Assembly: GCA_015075545.1 (NCBI GenBank) | Contig: JABTUC010000005.1 | Span: 186,001-250,000 of the forward strand | Origin: Ideonella sp. | GTDB lineage: Bacteria > Pseudomonadota > Gammaproteobacteria > Burkholderiales > Burkholderiaceae_C | Reading direction: 5' to 3' | Length of the DNA stretch: 64,000 nt | In this document: one piece after another, positions 41,610-50,648 of the stretch | Numbering within the stretch: the stretch's first letter is position 1 | Layout: the number at the start of each line of letters is the position of its first letter | Translations under genes and position numbers: made by a program | The notes under the pieces: model-generated | What the model saw: the letters and a program-made list of their open reading frames with translations, nothing else | Told to the model about the DNA's origin: nothing | Databases searched by the model: none

Positions 41610-43232
41610 CTACAGCACGTCGGACGCGTAGTCGGCCAGCCGCGAGCGCTCGCCGCGCGCCAGCGTCACGTGGCCCGAGTGCGGCCAGCCCTTGAAGCGG
41701 TCGACCGCGAAGGTCAGGCCCGAACTGCCTTCGCTGAGATACGGCGTGTCGATCTGCGCCAGGTTGCCCAGGCAGACGATCTTGGTGCCGGGGCCGGCGC
41801 GCGTGATCAGCGTCTTCATCTGCTTGGGCGTCAGGTTCTGCGCCTCGTCGATGAGGACGAACTTGTTGAGGAACGTGCGCCCACGCATGAAGTTGAGGCT
41901 CTTGATGCGGATCTTGCTGCGCACCAGATCCTGCGTCGCCGCGCGGCCCCATTCGCCGGCGCTGCCATCGCCGCGCGCCAGCACCTCGAGGTTGTCGTCG
42001 AGCGCGCCCATCCACGGCCCCATCTTTTCCTCCTCGGTGCCGGGCAGGAAACCGATGTCCTCGCCCAGCGGCACGGTGACGCGGGTGACGATGATTTCGC
42101 TGTAGCGCCGGTCGTCGAGCACCTGGCTCAGGCCCGAGGCCAGAGTCATCAGCGTCTTGCCGGTGCCGGCGGTGCCGGTGAGGGTGATGAAGTCGACCTC
42201 GGGATCCATCAACAGGTTGAGCGCGAAGTTCTGCTCGCGGTTGCGCGCCGTCACGCCCCACACCGCGTTCTTGGCGTGGGTGTAGTCCTTGAGCGTCTTC
42301 AGTACCGCGGTCTTGCCGGTGATCTCGGTGACGCGAGCGTACAGCGGCGCCGCACCCGGCGACTCGAGGAAGACGAACTGGTTGATCATCAGCGCAGGTA
42401 CCAGCGGCCCCGCGATGCGGTAGTAGGTATGGCCGCCCTGGCTCCAGCTCTCCATGGTCTTGCCATGGCGCTCCCAGAAGTCGGCCGGCAGCGGCAGCAA
42501 GCCGGTGTAGAGCAGGTCGCCGTCGTCGAGCGTCTTGTCGTTCTGGTAGTCCTCGGCCGGCAGCCCGAGCGCGCGCGCCTTGACGCGCATGTTGATGTCC
42601 TTGGACACCAGCACCACGTTGCGCCCCGGGTGCTGCTCGCGCAGCGCCTTCACGACACCCAGGATCTGGTTGTCGGCCTTGCCCTGCGGCAGGCCGTCGG
42701 GGAGCTTGACCGCGTGCAGCGTCTCCTGGAAGAACAGTCTCCCCAACGCCTCGCGCTTGCCGGTCTTGGACAGCGCGATGCCGGCCTTTGGATCGAGGTC
42801 GCTGCCCGACACCAGCGCGTCGAGCTCCCGGCTCGCCTGCCGGGCGTTGCGCGCCACTTCGCTCATGCCGCGCTTGTGACCGTCGAGTTCCTCCAGCGTG
42901 ATCATCGGCAGGAAGATGTCGTGCTCCTCGAAGCGGAACAGGCAAAGCGGGTCGTGCATCAGCACGTTGGTGTCGAGCACGAACAGGCGCTTCGGGCCTG
43001 CCGGCCGCGCCGCCTTGGGCTTCGGGGCGAGTGCGGGCTTTTCGACGGGCGGCGCGGTCTCGAGGCGCGGTGCTGCGGCGAACGCAGCGGCGTTGGTCAG
43101 CGCCAGCGGCTCCTTGCCGGCGTCGTGGGGCGGTTGCAGCGAGCGTTTGGCGGTGCGCGCGGCGGCCTGGGCTTCGTAGTCGGTGGCGGACAGCAGGGTG
43201 GCTTTGGAGGCAGGCGGCTTGGGCAGTGGCAT
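41610..43232 (-). CDS. PIN-domain PhoH-family ATPase (PhoH2-like)
   Basis: This 540-aa protein has a low-complexity N-terminus, a PIN domain from about residue 80 (KRLFVLDTNVLMHD, with acidic residues in LEELDGHKRG), and a PhoH domain with Walker A GTAGTGKT and Walker B FVLIDEAQNLTP. PhoH2-type proteins unwind and cut RNA in characterised relatives. It stands alone, convergent with prpE across 27 bp, so it is not an evident toxin-antitoxin pair. Confidence 0.9.
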   Translation of the reverse strand: MPLPKPPASKATLLSATDYEAQAAARTAKRSLQPPHDAGKEPLALTNAAAFAAAPRLETAPPVEKPALAPKPKAARPAGPKRLFVLDTNVLMHDPLCLFRFEEHDIFLPMITLEELDGHKRGMSEVARNARQASRELDALVSGSDLDPKAGIALSKTGKREALGRLFFQETLHAVKLPDGLPQGKADNQILGVVKALREQHPGRNVVLVSKDINMRVKARALGLPAEDYQNDKTLDDGDLLYTGLLPLPADFWERHGKTMESWSQGGHTYYRIAGPLVPALMINQFVFLESPGAAPLYARVTEITGKTAVLKTLKDYTHAKNAVWGVTARNREQNFALNLLMDPEVDFITLTGTAGTGKTLMTLASGLSQVLDDRRYSEIIVTRVTVPLGEDIGFLPGTEEEKMGPWMGALDDNLEVLARGDGSAGEWGRAATQDLVRSKIRIKSLNFMRGRTFLNKFVLIDEAQNLTPKQMKTLITRAGPGTKIVCLGNLAQIDTPYLSEGSSGLTFAVDRFKGWPHSGHVTLARGERSRLADYASDVL

Positions 43233-43256
43233 AGGGCGATACGGCGCGGGCCAAAC

Positions 43257-43284
43257 AAAAAAGCCGCACAGTCGTCTGTGCGGC
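43257..43284 (-). terminator. Intrinsic terminator of bcp
   Basis: A perfect 9-bp stem GCCGCACAG / CTGTGCGGC with a 4-nt loop (43263-43284) is followed on the minus strand by TTTTTT. It lies between bcp and the PhoH gene, which read in the same direction. Confidence 0.85.
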
Positions 43285-43358
43285 CTTTGCTAACGGGTGA
43301 AACGCGATTCGCGGCTCACGGGCATGCGGCCATTATGCGCCTCGCCCATGGCGGCAGA

Positions 43359-43835
43359 TCAAGCGGCCTTCTTCAAATCCTTCACGGCCTTGAGCACCTC
43401 GTCGACATGGCCGGCCACCTTGATGCCGCGCCATTCGGCGCGCAGCACGCCGGCGGAGTCGATCAGGAAGGTGCTGCGCTCGATGCCCTTGACCTTCTTG
43501 CCGTACATGATCTTGTTCTTCACGACGCCGAACATGTGGCACAGCTTCTCTTCGGTATCGGCGATCAGGTTGAACGGCAGTTCCAGGTTGTGGCGGAACT
43601 TGTCGTGCGACGCCATGTTGTCGCGCGACACCCCGAACACCACCGCGCCGGCTTTCACGAAATCCTTGTGGCGATCGCGAAACTGGATGGCCTCGGTCGT
43701 GCAGCCCGGCGTGTGATCCTTCGGATAGAAGTACAACACCACCACCTTGCCGAGAAACGCCTGCGGGGTGAACTTCACCCCATTGGTCGCGACGGCTTCG
43801 AACTCGGGCAGGGGTTTGTTCAGGACAGGCGTCAT
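43359..43835 (-). CDS. bcp: Peroxiredoxin, Bcp/PrxQ type
   Basis: This 158-aa thiol peroxidase has the peroxidatic motif TPGCTTEA with Cys45. The resolving cysteine found at position 50 in E. coli Bcp is Ile here; the only other Cys is at 99, so it is a 1-Cys form or uses Cys99. It reduces hydroperoxides with thioredoxin or another thiol. A TATAAT on the minus strand (43880-43875) is the probable -10, giving a leader of about 35 nt. Confidence 0.93.
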   Translation of the reverse strand: MTPVLNKPLPEFEAVATNGVKFTPQAFLGKVVVLYFYPKDHTPGCTTEAIQFRDRHKDFVKAGAVVFGVSRDNMASHDKFRHNLELPFNLIADTEEKLCHMFGVVKNKIMYGKKVKGIERSTFLIDSAGVLRAEWRGIKVAGHVDEVLKAVKDLKKAA

Positions 43836-43874
43836 GAGGTGCGTTATGGGCTACCCAAGGGGGCACAACCTGCG

Positions 43875-43880
43875 ATTATA
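43875..43880 (-). promoter_or_regulatory. Probable bcp promoter -10 box
   Basis: A perfect TATAAT on the minus strand, 40 bp before the bcp ATG; the -35 is weak. Confidence 0.5.
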
Positions 43881-43951
43881 AAGTTCCATTGCCGGAGCCC
43901 TTGGCACGGGGCCTTCGGCTGCCGGGCGGCGCCGACGCCGATGCGTGGCAC

Positions 43952-44329
43952 TCAGGGCGTGTCGAGCAGCAGTGCCGCCACCACGTTGCGGCCCTCGGTG
44001 GCCAGCACGTTGAAGGTGCGGCACGCCGCCGCGGTATCCATCGTTTCGACGCCAATGCGCTGCTCGATCAACGTGCGCAGCAGCGCAGGCTTCGGGAATC
44101 GCAAGCGCTCGCCGCTGCCGAAGATCACCAGTTCGGGTTCGTGCTGCAACAGCTCATCGAAGTGGGCCTGGGCGAGATCGCCGAAGCGTGCGGGAAGCCA
44201 CGGGCGCACGACGCCGCGCCATGGCACGACGACGCTGCCGTCGTAGGCCTGCGCACCGATCCACACGCGCTGGCTGTCAAGGCGCGCGATGGTGTTCACG
44301 CCGGCGAGGGAATCGGGCTGGAACTTCAC
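43952..44329 (-). CDS. Mth938-like (DUF498/NDUFAF3 family) protein
   Basis: This 125-aa small alpha/beta protein has the family features YDGSVVVPW, ELVIFGSGERLRFP and the ending GRNVVAALLLD. The human relative NDUFAF3 helps complex I assembly; the bacterial role is not established. It starts with GTG at 44329, and no ribosome site is visible. It is divergent from the aminotransferase gene. Confidence 0.82.
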   Translation of the reverse strand: MKFQPDSLAGVNTIARLDSQRVWIGAQAYDGSVVVPWRGVVRPWLPARFGDLAQAHFDELLQHEPELVIFGSGERLRFPKPALLRTLIEQRIGVETMDTAAACRTFNVLATEGRNVVAALLLDTP

Positions 44330-44461
44330 GTGGGGCGCGGGCCTGCCGAGCGGGCGTGGGATGCTGCCGACGAAAGAGCCGGATCGCCGAAGTTGCTATG
44401 GTTAAATTCTAAGTGGCGCAGTGCAGCATCTCGACGCCTGCCGCATAACCCAGGAGTCGCA

Positions 44462-45691
44462 TTGGGCAAACCGATCGCCAAGTCCAGCAAGCTCGCCGAC
44501 GTGGGCTACGACATCCGCGGCCCGGTGCTCGAGAAGGCCCGCCAGATGCAGGAAGAGGGCCACAAGATCATCCAGTTGAACATCGGCAACCTGGCGGTGT
44601 TCGGTTTCGAGCCGCCCGACGAGATCGTGCAGGACATGATCCGCAACCTGCCGGCCAGCGCGGGCTACACCGACAGCAAGGGGCTGTTCGCGCCGCGCAA
44701 GGCGGTGATGCACTACACGCAAGAGAAACACATCGCCGGCGTCACGGTCGACGACGTCTATCTGGGCAACGGCGCCTCCGAGCTGATCGCCTTCAGCTTG
44801 AACGCGCTGCTCGACGCCGGCGACGAGATCCTGGTACCGGCGCCCGACTACCCGCTGTGGACGGCCGCGGTGTCGCTGTCGGGCGGCACGCCGGTGCACT
44901 ACCTGTGCGACGAGCAGTCCGACTGGCTGCCTGACCTGGCCGATCTGCGCCGCAAGATCACGCCGGCCACCCGCGGCATCGTGGTGATCAACCCCAACAA
45001 CCCGACCGGGGCGCTGTATCCGCCGGATCTGTTGAAGGAGATCGTCGACATCGCGCGGCGGCACCACCTGATCGTGTTCGCCGACGAGATCTACGACAAG
45101 ACGCTGTACGACGGCCAGTCGCACACCAGCATCGCGTCGCTCGCCGACGACGTGCTGTTCGTCACCTTCAACGGCCTGTCGAAAAACTACCGCGCCTGCG
45201 GCTACCGCGCCGGCTGGATGGTGGTGTCGGGCGACAAGCGCAACGCCAGCGACTACATCGAAGGCCTGAACATGCTGTCGTCGATGCGGCTGTGCGCCAA
45301 CACGCCCGGGCAGCTCGCGATCCAGACCGCGCTGGGCGGCTACCAGAGCATCAAGGACCTGGTCGCGCCCGGCGGTCGCCTGACGAAGCAGCGCGACTTG
45401 GCTCATCAATTGCTGACCTCGATCCCCGGTGTCAGCGTCGTCAAGCCGAAGGCCGCGCTGTACATGTTTCCGCGGCTCGACCCGAAGATCTACCCGATCG
45501 CAGACGACCAGCAGTTCGCCTACGAACTGCTGGCCGAGGAGAAAGTATTGATCGTGCAAGGCACGGGCTTCAACTGGCCCCGGCCCGATCATTTTCGCCT
45601 TGTGTTCCTGCCGAATGCCGACGACCTCACCGACGCCATCGGCCGCATCGAGCGCTTCCTGCATCACTACCGAAAACGACACAGCACATGA
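44462..45691 (+). CDS. AlaA-like PLP-dependent aminotransferase
   Basis: This 409-aa fold-type I aminotransferase has the PLP lysine in FNGLSKNYRACGYRAGW, the cofactor-contacting NPNNPTGALY and the C-terminal carboxylate-binding Arg in DHFRLVFLP. The N-terminus KPIAKSSKLADVGYDIRGP fits the alanine aminotransferase family seen upstream of hom in betaproteobacteria. The TTG at 44462 is chosen, with CAGGAG seven bases upstream. Its stop overlaps the hom start (ATGA), so it belongs to the hom-thrC operon. Confidence 0.9.
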   Translation: MGKPIAKSSKLADVGYDIRGPVLEKARQMQEEGHKIIQLNIGNLAVFGFEPPDEIVQDMIRNLPASAGYTDSKGLFAPRKAVMHYTQEKHIAGVTVDDVYLGNGASELIAFSLNALLDAGDEILVPAPDYPLWTAAVSLSGGTPVHYLCDEQSDWLPDLADLRRKITPATRGIVVINPNNPTGALYPPDLLKEIVDIARRHHLIVFADEIYDKTLYDGQSHTSIASLADDVLFVTFNGLSKNYRACGYRAGWMVVSGDKRNASDYIEGLNMLSSMRLCANTPGQLAIQTALGGYQSIKDLVAPGGRLTKQRDLAHQLLTSIPGVSVVKPKAALYMFPRLDPKIYPIADDQQFAYELLAEEKVLIVQGTGFNWPRPDHFRLVFLPNADDLTDAIGRIERFLHHYRKRHST

Positions 45692-47049
45692 CCACACGCA
45701 GTGTTGCCGCGAAGGCCGCGCCGCGGCGCGATGCCGAAGCCAAGCCGATCCTCGTCGGGTTGCTCGGCATCGGCACCGTCGGCAGCGGCACTTTCAAGGT
45801 GCTGCAACGCAACCTGGAGGAGATCCGGCGCCGCGCGGGTCGCGCGATCCGCATCGCCACGGTCGCCGATCTCGACCAGGCGCGGGCGCGCAGCGTCGTC
45901 GGCGACGCGGCCCAGGTGGTCAGCGACGCACGGCAGGTGCTCGCCGATCCGGCGATCGACATCGTGGTCGAGCTGATCGGCGGCACCACCACCGCCAAGG
46001 CGCTGGTGCTCGAAGCGATCGCCAGCGGCAAGCACGTGGTCACCGCCAACAAGGCGCTGCTGGCGGTGCACGGCAACGAGATCTTCGCCGCCGCGCACGC
46101 CGGGGGCGTGATGGTCGGCTTCGAGGCGGCGGTGGCCGGCGGCATTCCGATCATCAAGGCGCTGCGCGAAGGGCTCACCGCCAACCACATCGAATGGGTG
46201 GCCGGCATCGTCAACGGCACCACCAATTTCATCCTCAGCGAGATGCGCGACAAGGGCCTCGACTTCGGCAGCGTGCTCAAGGAGGCGCAGCGCCTGGGCT
46301 ACGCCGAGGCCGACCCGACGTTCGACATCGAGGGCATCGACGCCGCGCACAAGGCGACCATCATGTGCGCGATTGCCTTCGGCGTGCCGATGCAGTTCGA
46401 CAAGGCGTACGTCGAGGGCATCACCAAGCTTTCGGCCACCGACATCCGCTACGCCGAGCAGCTCGGCTACCGCATCAAGCTGATCGCGATGGCCAGGCGC
46501 AGCGAGCCGGGCATCGAGCTGCGCGTGCACCCGACGCTGATTCCGGCGCGGCGGCTGATCGCCAACGTGGAGGGCGCGATGAACGCGGTGGTGGTGCAGG
46601 GCGACGCGGTCGGCACCACGCTGTACTACGGCAAGGGCGCCGGCGCCGAGCCCACCGCGTCGGCGGTGGTGGCCGACCTGGTGGACATCACGCGGCTGCA
46701 CACGGCCGACCCGGATCACCGCGTGCCGCACCTGGCGTTTCAGCCCGACGCGCTGGCGGCGACGCCGATCCTGCCGATGGACGAGGTGGTCACCGCGTAC
46801 TACCTGCGACTGCGGGTGGCCGACCAGACGGGAGTACTGAGCCGCATCACGACCATCCTGGCCGAGCACGACATTTCGATCGACGCGGTGCTGCAGCGCG
46901 AGTCGGCGCACGGCGAAGGGCAGACCGACCTCATCATCCTGACGCACGACACCCGCGAAGGCCGCATGAACCAGGCGATCGCCACGATGCAGGCGCTGCC
47001 CACCGTGCTGGCGCCGATCGTGCGCATCCGCAAGGAAGAGTTGAATTGA
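45688..47049 (+). CDS. hom: Homoserine dehydrogenase
   Basis: This 453-aa enzyme reduces aspartate semialdehyde to homoserine for threonine and methionine. It has the Rossmann motif GLLGIGTVGSG near residue 28, the catalytic-domain signature AAVAGGIPIIKAL, and NGTTNFILSEM. A C-terminal ACT domain (YYLRLRVADQTGVLSRIT) suggests feedback control by threonine. ATG 45688 overlaps the upstream stop, and the thrC start overlaps its own stop. Confidence 0.96.
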   Translation: MTTRSVAAKAAPRRDAEAKPILVGLLGIGTVGSGTFKVLQRNLEEIRRRAGRAIRIATVADLDQARARSVVGDAAQVVSDARQVLADPAIDIVVELIGGTTTAKALVLEAIASGKHVVTANKALLAVHGNEIFAAAHAGGVMVGFEAAVAGGIPIIKALREGLTANHIEWVAGIVNGTTNFILSEMRDKGLDFGSVLKEAQRLGYAEADPTFDIEGIDAAHKATIMCAIAFGVPMQFDKAYVEGITKLSATDIRYAEQLGYRIKLIAMARRSEPGIELRVHPTLIPARRLIANVEGAMNAVVVQGDAVGTTLYYGKGAGAEPTASAVVADLVDITRLHTADPDHRVPHLAFQPDALAATPILPMDEVVTAYYLRLRVADQTGVLSRITTILAEHDISIDAVLQRESAHGEGQTDLIILTHDTREGRMNQAIATMQALPTVLAPIVRIRKEELN

Positions 47050-48458
47050 GGTACGTGAGCACGCGGGGCGACGCGACCCCGCGCGCGTTCTGCGAGATTC
47101 TGCTCGAGGGCCTGGCGCCCGACGGCGGCCTGTACCTCCCACAGCGCTATCCGCAGGTCGATCAGGCGACGCTGAGCCGATGGCGGGCCCTGTCGTATGC
47201 CGACCTCGCGTTCGAGATCCTGTCGCTGTACATCGACGACATTCCCGCGGCCGATCTGCGTGCACTGTGCCGCAAGGTGTACTCGAGCGAAGTGTTCGGC
47301 AGCGAGGTGATCGTGCCGTTGCGCCCGCTCGAGGCGGGGCTGTGGATCGAAGGCCTGTCCAACGGGCCGACGCTGGCCTTCAAGGACATGGCGATGCAGT
47401 TGCTCGGCGCGCTGTTCGAGTACGAGCTGGCGCGCCGCGGCGAACGCCTCAACATCCTCGGGGCGACCTCGGGCGATACCGGCAGCGCGGCGGAGTACGC
47501 GATGCGAGGCAAACGCGGCGTGCAGGTGTTCATGCTGTCGCCGCAGGGGCGCATGAGCCCGTTCCAGCAGGCGCAGATGTACAGCCTCGTCGACGCCAAC
47601 ATCCACAACCTCGCGATCGAGGGCGTGTTCGACGACTGCCAGGACATCGTCAAGGCGGTGGCCGGCGACCTGGCCTTCAAGCGCGCTCACCGCATCGGCA
47701 GCGTCAACTCGATCAACTGGGCGCGGCTGGTGGCGCAGGTGGTGTACTACTTCGCGGGCTGGTTCCAGGCCACGCGCGGTGGCGATGCGCCGGTCAGCTT
47801 CGCGGTGCCGTCGGGCAACTTCGGCAACGTCTGTGCCGGCCACGTCGCGCGCATGATGGGGCTGCCGATCGATCGCCTGATCGTCGCCACCAACGAGAAC
47901 GACGTGCTCGACGAGTTCTTCAAGAGCGGCCGCTACCGCGTGCGCGGCGCCGCCGAGACCCACGAGACCTCGAGCCCGTCGATGGACATCAGCAAGGCGT
48001 CGAACTTCGAGCGCTTCGTGTGCGACCTGCTGCAGCGCGACACCGCGCGCACGCGCGCGCTGTTCGGGCCGTTGCTGGCCCACGAGGGCGGTTTCACGCT
48101 CGACGCCACCGTGATGGCGCGCTGCGCGCAGTTCGGCTTCGTCTCGGGGCGCAGCACCCACGCCGACCGGCTGGCGACGATCCGCGAAGTCTGGCAGCGC
48201 CACGGCGACCTGATCGATCCGCACACCGCCGACGGCGTGAAGGTGGCGCGCGATCTGCGGCGGCCCGACGAGACAGTGATCGCGCTGGAAACCGCGCTGC
48301 CGGCGAAGTTCGCCGAAACGATCGTCGAAGCCATCGGCACCGCGCCGGCGCGCCCGGCGGCGCTGCAGGGGTTGGAGGAGCGGCCGCGTCGCGTCACCGT
48401 GCTGCCGGCGAGCGTCGAGCGTGTCAAGGCGCTGATCGCCGCGCACGACCCTGCCTGA
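47046..48458 (+). CDS. thrC: Threonine synthase
   Basis: This 470-aa PLP enzyme converts O-phosphohomoserine to threonine. It has the N-terminal RYVSTRGD, the PLP lysine in GPTLAFKDMAMQ and the phosphate-binding GATSGDTGSAA. The TTG at 47046 overlaps the hom stop (TTGA), and homology starts exactly there. thrB is not adjacent. Confidence 0.95.
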   Translation: MRYVSTRGDATPRAFCEILLEGLAPDGGLYLPQRYPQVDQATLSRWRALSYADLAFEILSLYIDDIPAADLRALCRKVYSSEVFGSEVIVPLRPLEAGLWIEGLSNGPTLAFKDMAMQLLGALFEYELARRGERLNILGATSGDTGSAAEYAMRGKRGVQVFMLSPQGRMSPFQQAQMYSLVDANIHNLAIEGVFDDCQDIVKAVAGDLAFKRAHRIGSVNSINWARLVAQVVYYFAGWFQATRGGDAPVSFAVPSGNFGNVCAGHVARMMGLPIDRLIVATNENDVLDEFFKSGRYRVRGAAETHETSSPSMDISKASNFERFVCDLLQRDTARTRALFGPLLAHEGGFTLDATVMARCAQFGFVSGRSTHADRLATIREVWQRHGDLIDPHTADGVKVARDLRRPDETVIALETALPAKFAETIVEAIGTAPARPAALQGLEERPRRVTVLPASVERVKALIAAHDPA

Positions 48459-48482
48459 GGCAGGCGCTTCGCGCCGCCTGCC
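48459..48482 (+). terminator. Hairpin after thrC
   Basis: An 8-bp stem GGCAGGCG / CGCCTGCC with an inner GCGC-rich loop starts immediately after the thrC stop. There is no T-run; it may end the aminotransferase-hom-thrC operon. Confidence 0.5.
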
Positions 48483-48509
48483 CGACGACGGCCGCGCCGG
48501 CTTGGCACA

Positions 48510-49802
48510 ATGCAGCGGGTGATCGACACCCACACGACACTACAGGCGCAGGCTTCCCGCGCGGCCCCGCTGATGAGCCTGGACGAGGCGATCGAGGGGC
48601 TGCTCGAAGGCACCCGCGGGCACGTCATCACCGAGCGCGAAACGGTGTCGACCTTCGACGCCTTGCATCGGGTGCTGGCGCAGGATGTCCACTCGGCCCT
48701 GGCCGTGCCGCCGTCCGACAACAGCGAGATGGATGGCTACGCGATGCACGCGGTCGACGTGGCTGTAGCGGACACCGTGCTGCCGGTCTCGCAGCGCATC
48801 GCCGCCGGGCAGGTCGGCCAGCCGTTGCAGCCGGGCACCGCGGCGCGCATCTTCACCGGGGCGCCGATTCCGCCAGGAGCCGACGCCGTGGTGATGCAGG
48901 AGCTGTGCGAGGCGATCGCGCCGGCGCGCGAGGGCGAGTTCGGCAGCGTGCGCGTGCGCACGGTGCCGACGCCGGGCCTGTCGATCCGCCGTCGCGGCGA
49001 GGACGTGCCGTTCGATGCCGTGGTGCTGCGCCGTGGCAGCCGCATCACGCCGCAGGCGATGGGCCTGGCCGCCGCGGTGGGGGCGGCCACGCTGCAGGTG
49101 TGCCGGCGGCCGCGGGTGGCGCTGTTCTCCACCGGCGACGAACTGGCGATGCCCGGCGAGCCACTAAGGCCCGGGGCGATCTACAACTCGAACCGCTTCA
49201 CGCTGCGCGGCCTGCTGCAGGCCGCCGGCTGCACGGTGGTCGACCTCGGCATCGTGCCCGACAAACTCGACGCCACGCGCGACGCCCTGCGCCGCGCGGC
49301 CGCTGGGGCTGACTTGGTGCTCACCTGCGGCGGCGTCTCGGTCGGCGAGGAAGACCACTTGAAACCGGCATTGCGCGCCGAGGGGCGGCTCGACCTGTGG
49401 TCGATCGCGGTCAAGCCCGGCAAGCCGCTGGCCTTCGGTGCGGTACGCCGCAGCGGCGGCGAAACCCTGTACGTCGGGCTGCCCGGCAACCCGGTGTCAA
49501 GCACGGTGACCTTCCTGGTGGCGGTGATGCCGGTGCTGCGCGCGCTGTGCGGCGCACCGCCGCAAGGGCCCCGGCCCATCGCGATGACCGCCGGCTTCGA
49601 CTGGCCGGCGCCGGTGTCGCGCCGCGAGTTCCTGCGTGCGCGGATCGCCGCCGATGGCCGACTGGAGATCTACACCAACCAGGGCTCGGGCGTGCTGACC
49701 TCGCTGGTGTGGGCCGACGGCCTGATCGACAACCCGCCCGGGCAGAAGATCGCCCGCGGCGATCGCGTGCAGTTCCTGCCGTTGCCGATGCTGTTGTCAT
49801 GA
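48510..49802 (+). CDS. moeA: Molybdopterin molybdenumtransferase MoeA
   Basis: This protein of up to 430 aa inserts molybdate into adenylylated molybdopterin. Signatures: DNSEMDGYAMH, ARIFTGAPIPPGADAVVMQE, STGDELA, SNRFTLRGLL, TCGGVSVGEEDHLK and GLPGNPVSS. The start is uncertain: ATG 48510 overlaps a CACAAT box, so ATG 48573 (MSLDEAIEGL, aligned to E. coli MSLDTAL) is a good alternative. The stop overlaps a possible moaD start. Confidence 0.94.
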   Translation: MQRVIDTHTTLQAQASRAAPLMSLDEAIEGLLEGTRGHVITERETVSTFDALHRVLAQDVHSALAVPPSDNSEMDGYAMHAVDVAVADTVLPVSQRIAAGQVGQPLQPGTAARIFTGAPIPPGADAVVMQELCEAIAPAREGEFGSVRVRTVPTPGLSIRRRGEDVPFDAVVLRRGSRITPQAMGLAAAVGAATLQVCRRPRVALFSTGDELAMPGEPLRPGAIYNSNRFTLRGLLQAAGCTVVDLGIVPDKLDATRDALRRAAAGADLVLTCGGVSVGEEDHLKPALRAEGRLDLWSIAVKPGKPLAFGAVRRSGGETLYVGLPGNPVSSTVTFLVAVMPVLRALCGAPPQGPRPIAMTAGFDWPAPVSRREFLRARIAADGRLEIYTNQGSGVLTSLVWADGLIDNPPGQKIARGDRVQFLPLPMLLS

Positions 49803-49855
49803 GCCGTTCTGGGACGTCCGACGCGAAGACTTCAACGCCCGGCGGGGACGCGCCG

Positions 49856-50119
49856 ATGAGCGGGCGCCTGCGCGTGCAAGTGCGCTATTTCGCCTCGCTG
49901 CGCGAAGCGCTGGGTGCCGGCGAATCGGTGGAGATCGCCTCCGGCGCGACGGTGGGTTCGCTGCGCGACACTCTGGTCGCGCGCGGCGGCGAGCACGGCC
50001 GTCTGCTGGCGCGCGGCCGGGCGGTGCGCTGCGCGCTGCAGCAGGCGATGGCCGACGAAGGCGCCGTGCTGCACGACGGCGCCGAGGTGGCGTTCTTTCC
50101 GCCCGTCACCGGGGGGTGA
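49856..50119 (+). CDS. moaD: Molybdopterin synthase small subunit MoaD
   Basis: This 87-aa ubiquitin-like sulfur carrier ends in the required double glycine (PPVTGG) that is thiocarboxylated. The domain begins RVQVRYFASLREALG. ATG 49856 gives family length with GGGGA upstream. ATG 49799, which overlaps the moeA stop, would add 19 residues and couple translation. It is followed by moaE, its partner. Confidence 0.92.
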   Translation: MSGRLRVQVRYFASLREALGAGESVEIASGATVGSLRDTLVARGGEHGRLLARGRAVRCALQQAMADEGAVLHDGAEVAFFPPVTGG

Positions 50120-50156
50120 ACGTCGCTCGCGCCGGCAGACGACGCCGGTCGCATGA

Positions 50157-50162
50157 CAGAAT
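50157..50162 (+). promoter_or_regulatory. -10-like CAGAAT seven bases before the moaE start
   Basis: CAGAAT-CGCGCGC-ATG with no Shine-Dalgarno. It could give moaE its own leaderless transcript inside the moe/moa group. Confidence 0.35.
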
Positions 50163-50169
50163 CGCGCGC

Positions 50170-50646
50170 ATGTCGCGCGAGGTCAGCATCCAGCCAACCG
50201 ACTTCGACCTGAGTGCCGAGGTGGCCGCACTGCGCGAGGCCGACGGCCAGGTCGGCGCGGTGGCGACGTTCGTCGGCACGATGCGCGACCGCAACGACGG
50301 CACGCGGGCAAGTGCGATGGAACTCGAGCACTACCCAGGCATGACCGAGCGTGCCATCGAGACGATGGTGGCCGAGGCGCGTGGCCGCTTCGAGATCCGC
50401 GGCGTGCGCGTGATCCACCGGGTCGGCGCGTTGCGGCCGGGCGACCAGATCGTACTGGTGGCGGTCACGGCGACGCACCGCCAGGCGGCCTTCGAGGCCT
50501 GCGAGTTCCTGATGGACTACCTGAAGACACAGGCGCCGTTCTGGAAGAAGGAGACCACGCCCGCGGGCACCCGCTGGGTCGATGCCCGGGCGAGCGACGA
50601 CGATGCGCTCGCGCGTTGGGGCCTGCCAGTGAGCAACGCCGGGTGA
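50170..50646 (+). CDS. moaE: Molybdopterin synthase catalytic subunit MoaE
   Basis: This 158-aa protein transfers sulfur from MoaD thiocarboxylate to precursor Z. Conserved segments: GAVATFVGTMRD, MELEHYPGMTE, HRVGALRPGDQIV and the C-terminal KTQAPFWKKE with the catalytic lysines. ATG 50170 starts family homology. The stop overlaps a GTG that could start crcB. Confidence 0.94.
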   Translation: MSREVSIQPTDFDLSAEVAALREADGQVGAVATFVGTMRDRNDGTRASAMELEHYPGMTERAIETMVAEARGRFEIRGVRVIHRVGALRPGDQIVLVAVTATHRQAAFEACEFLMDYLKTQAPFWKKETTPAGTRWVDARASDDDALARWGLPVSNAG

Positions 50647-50648
50647 GC

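Noticed and set aside
41610-43232. PIN-domain PhoH protein as half of a toxin-antitoxin system
   Set aside because: No small antitoxin-like frame lies upstream; the next gene upstream is bcp, separated by a strong terminator.
41670-44246. 858-codon plus-strand frame across the PhoH, bcp and Mth938 genes
   Set aside because: Low-complexity antisense translation; the three minus-strand genes have family motifs.
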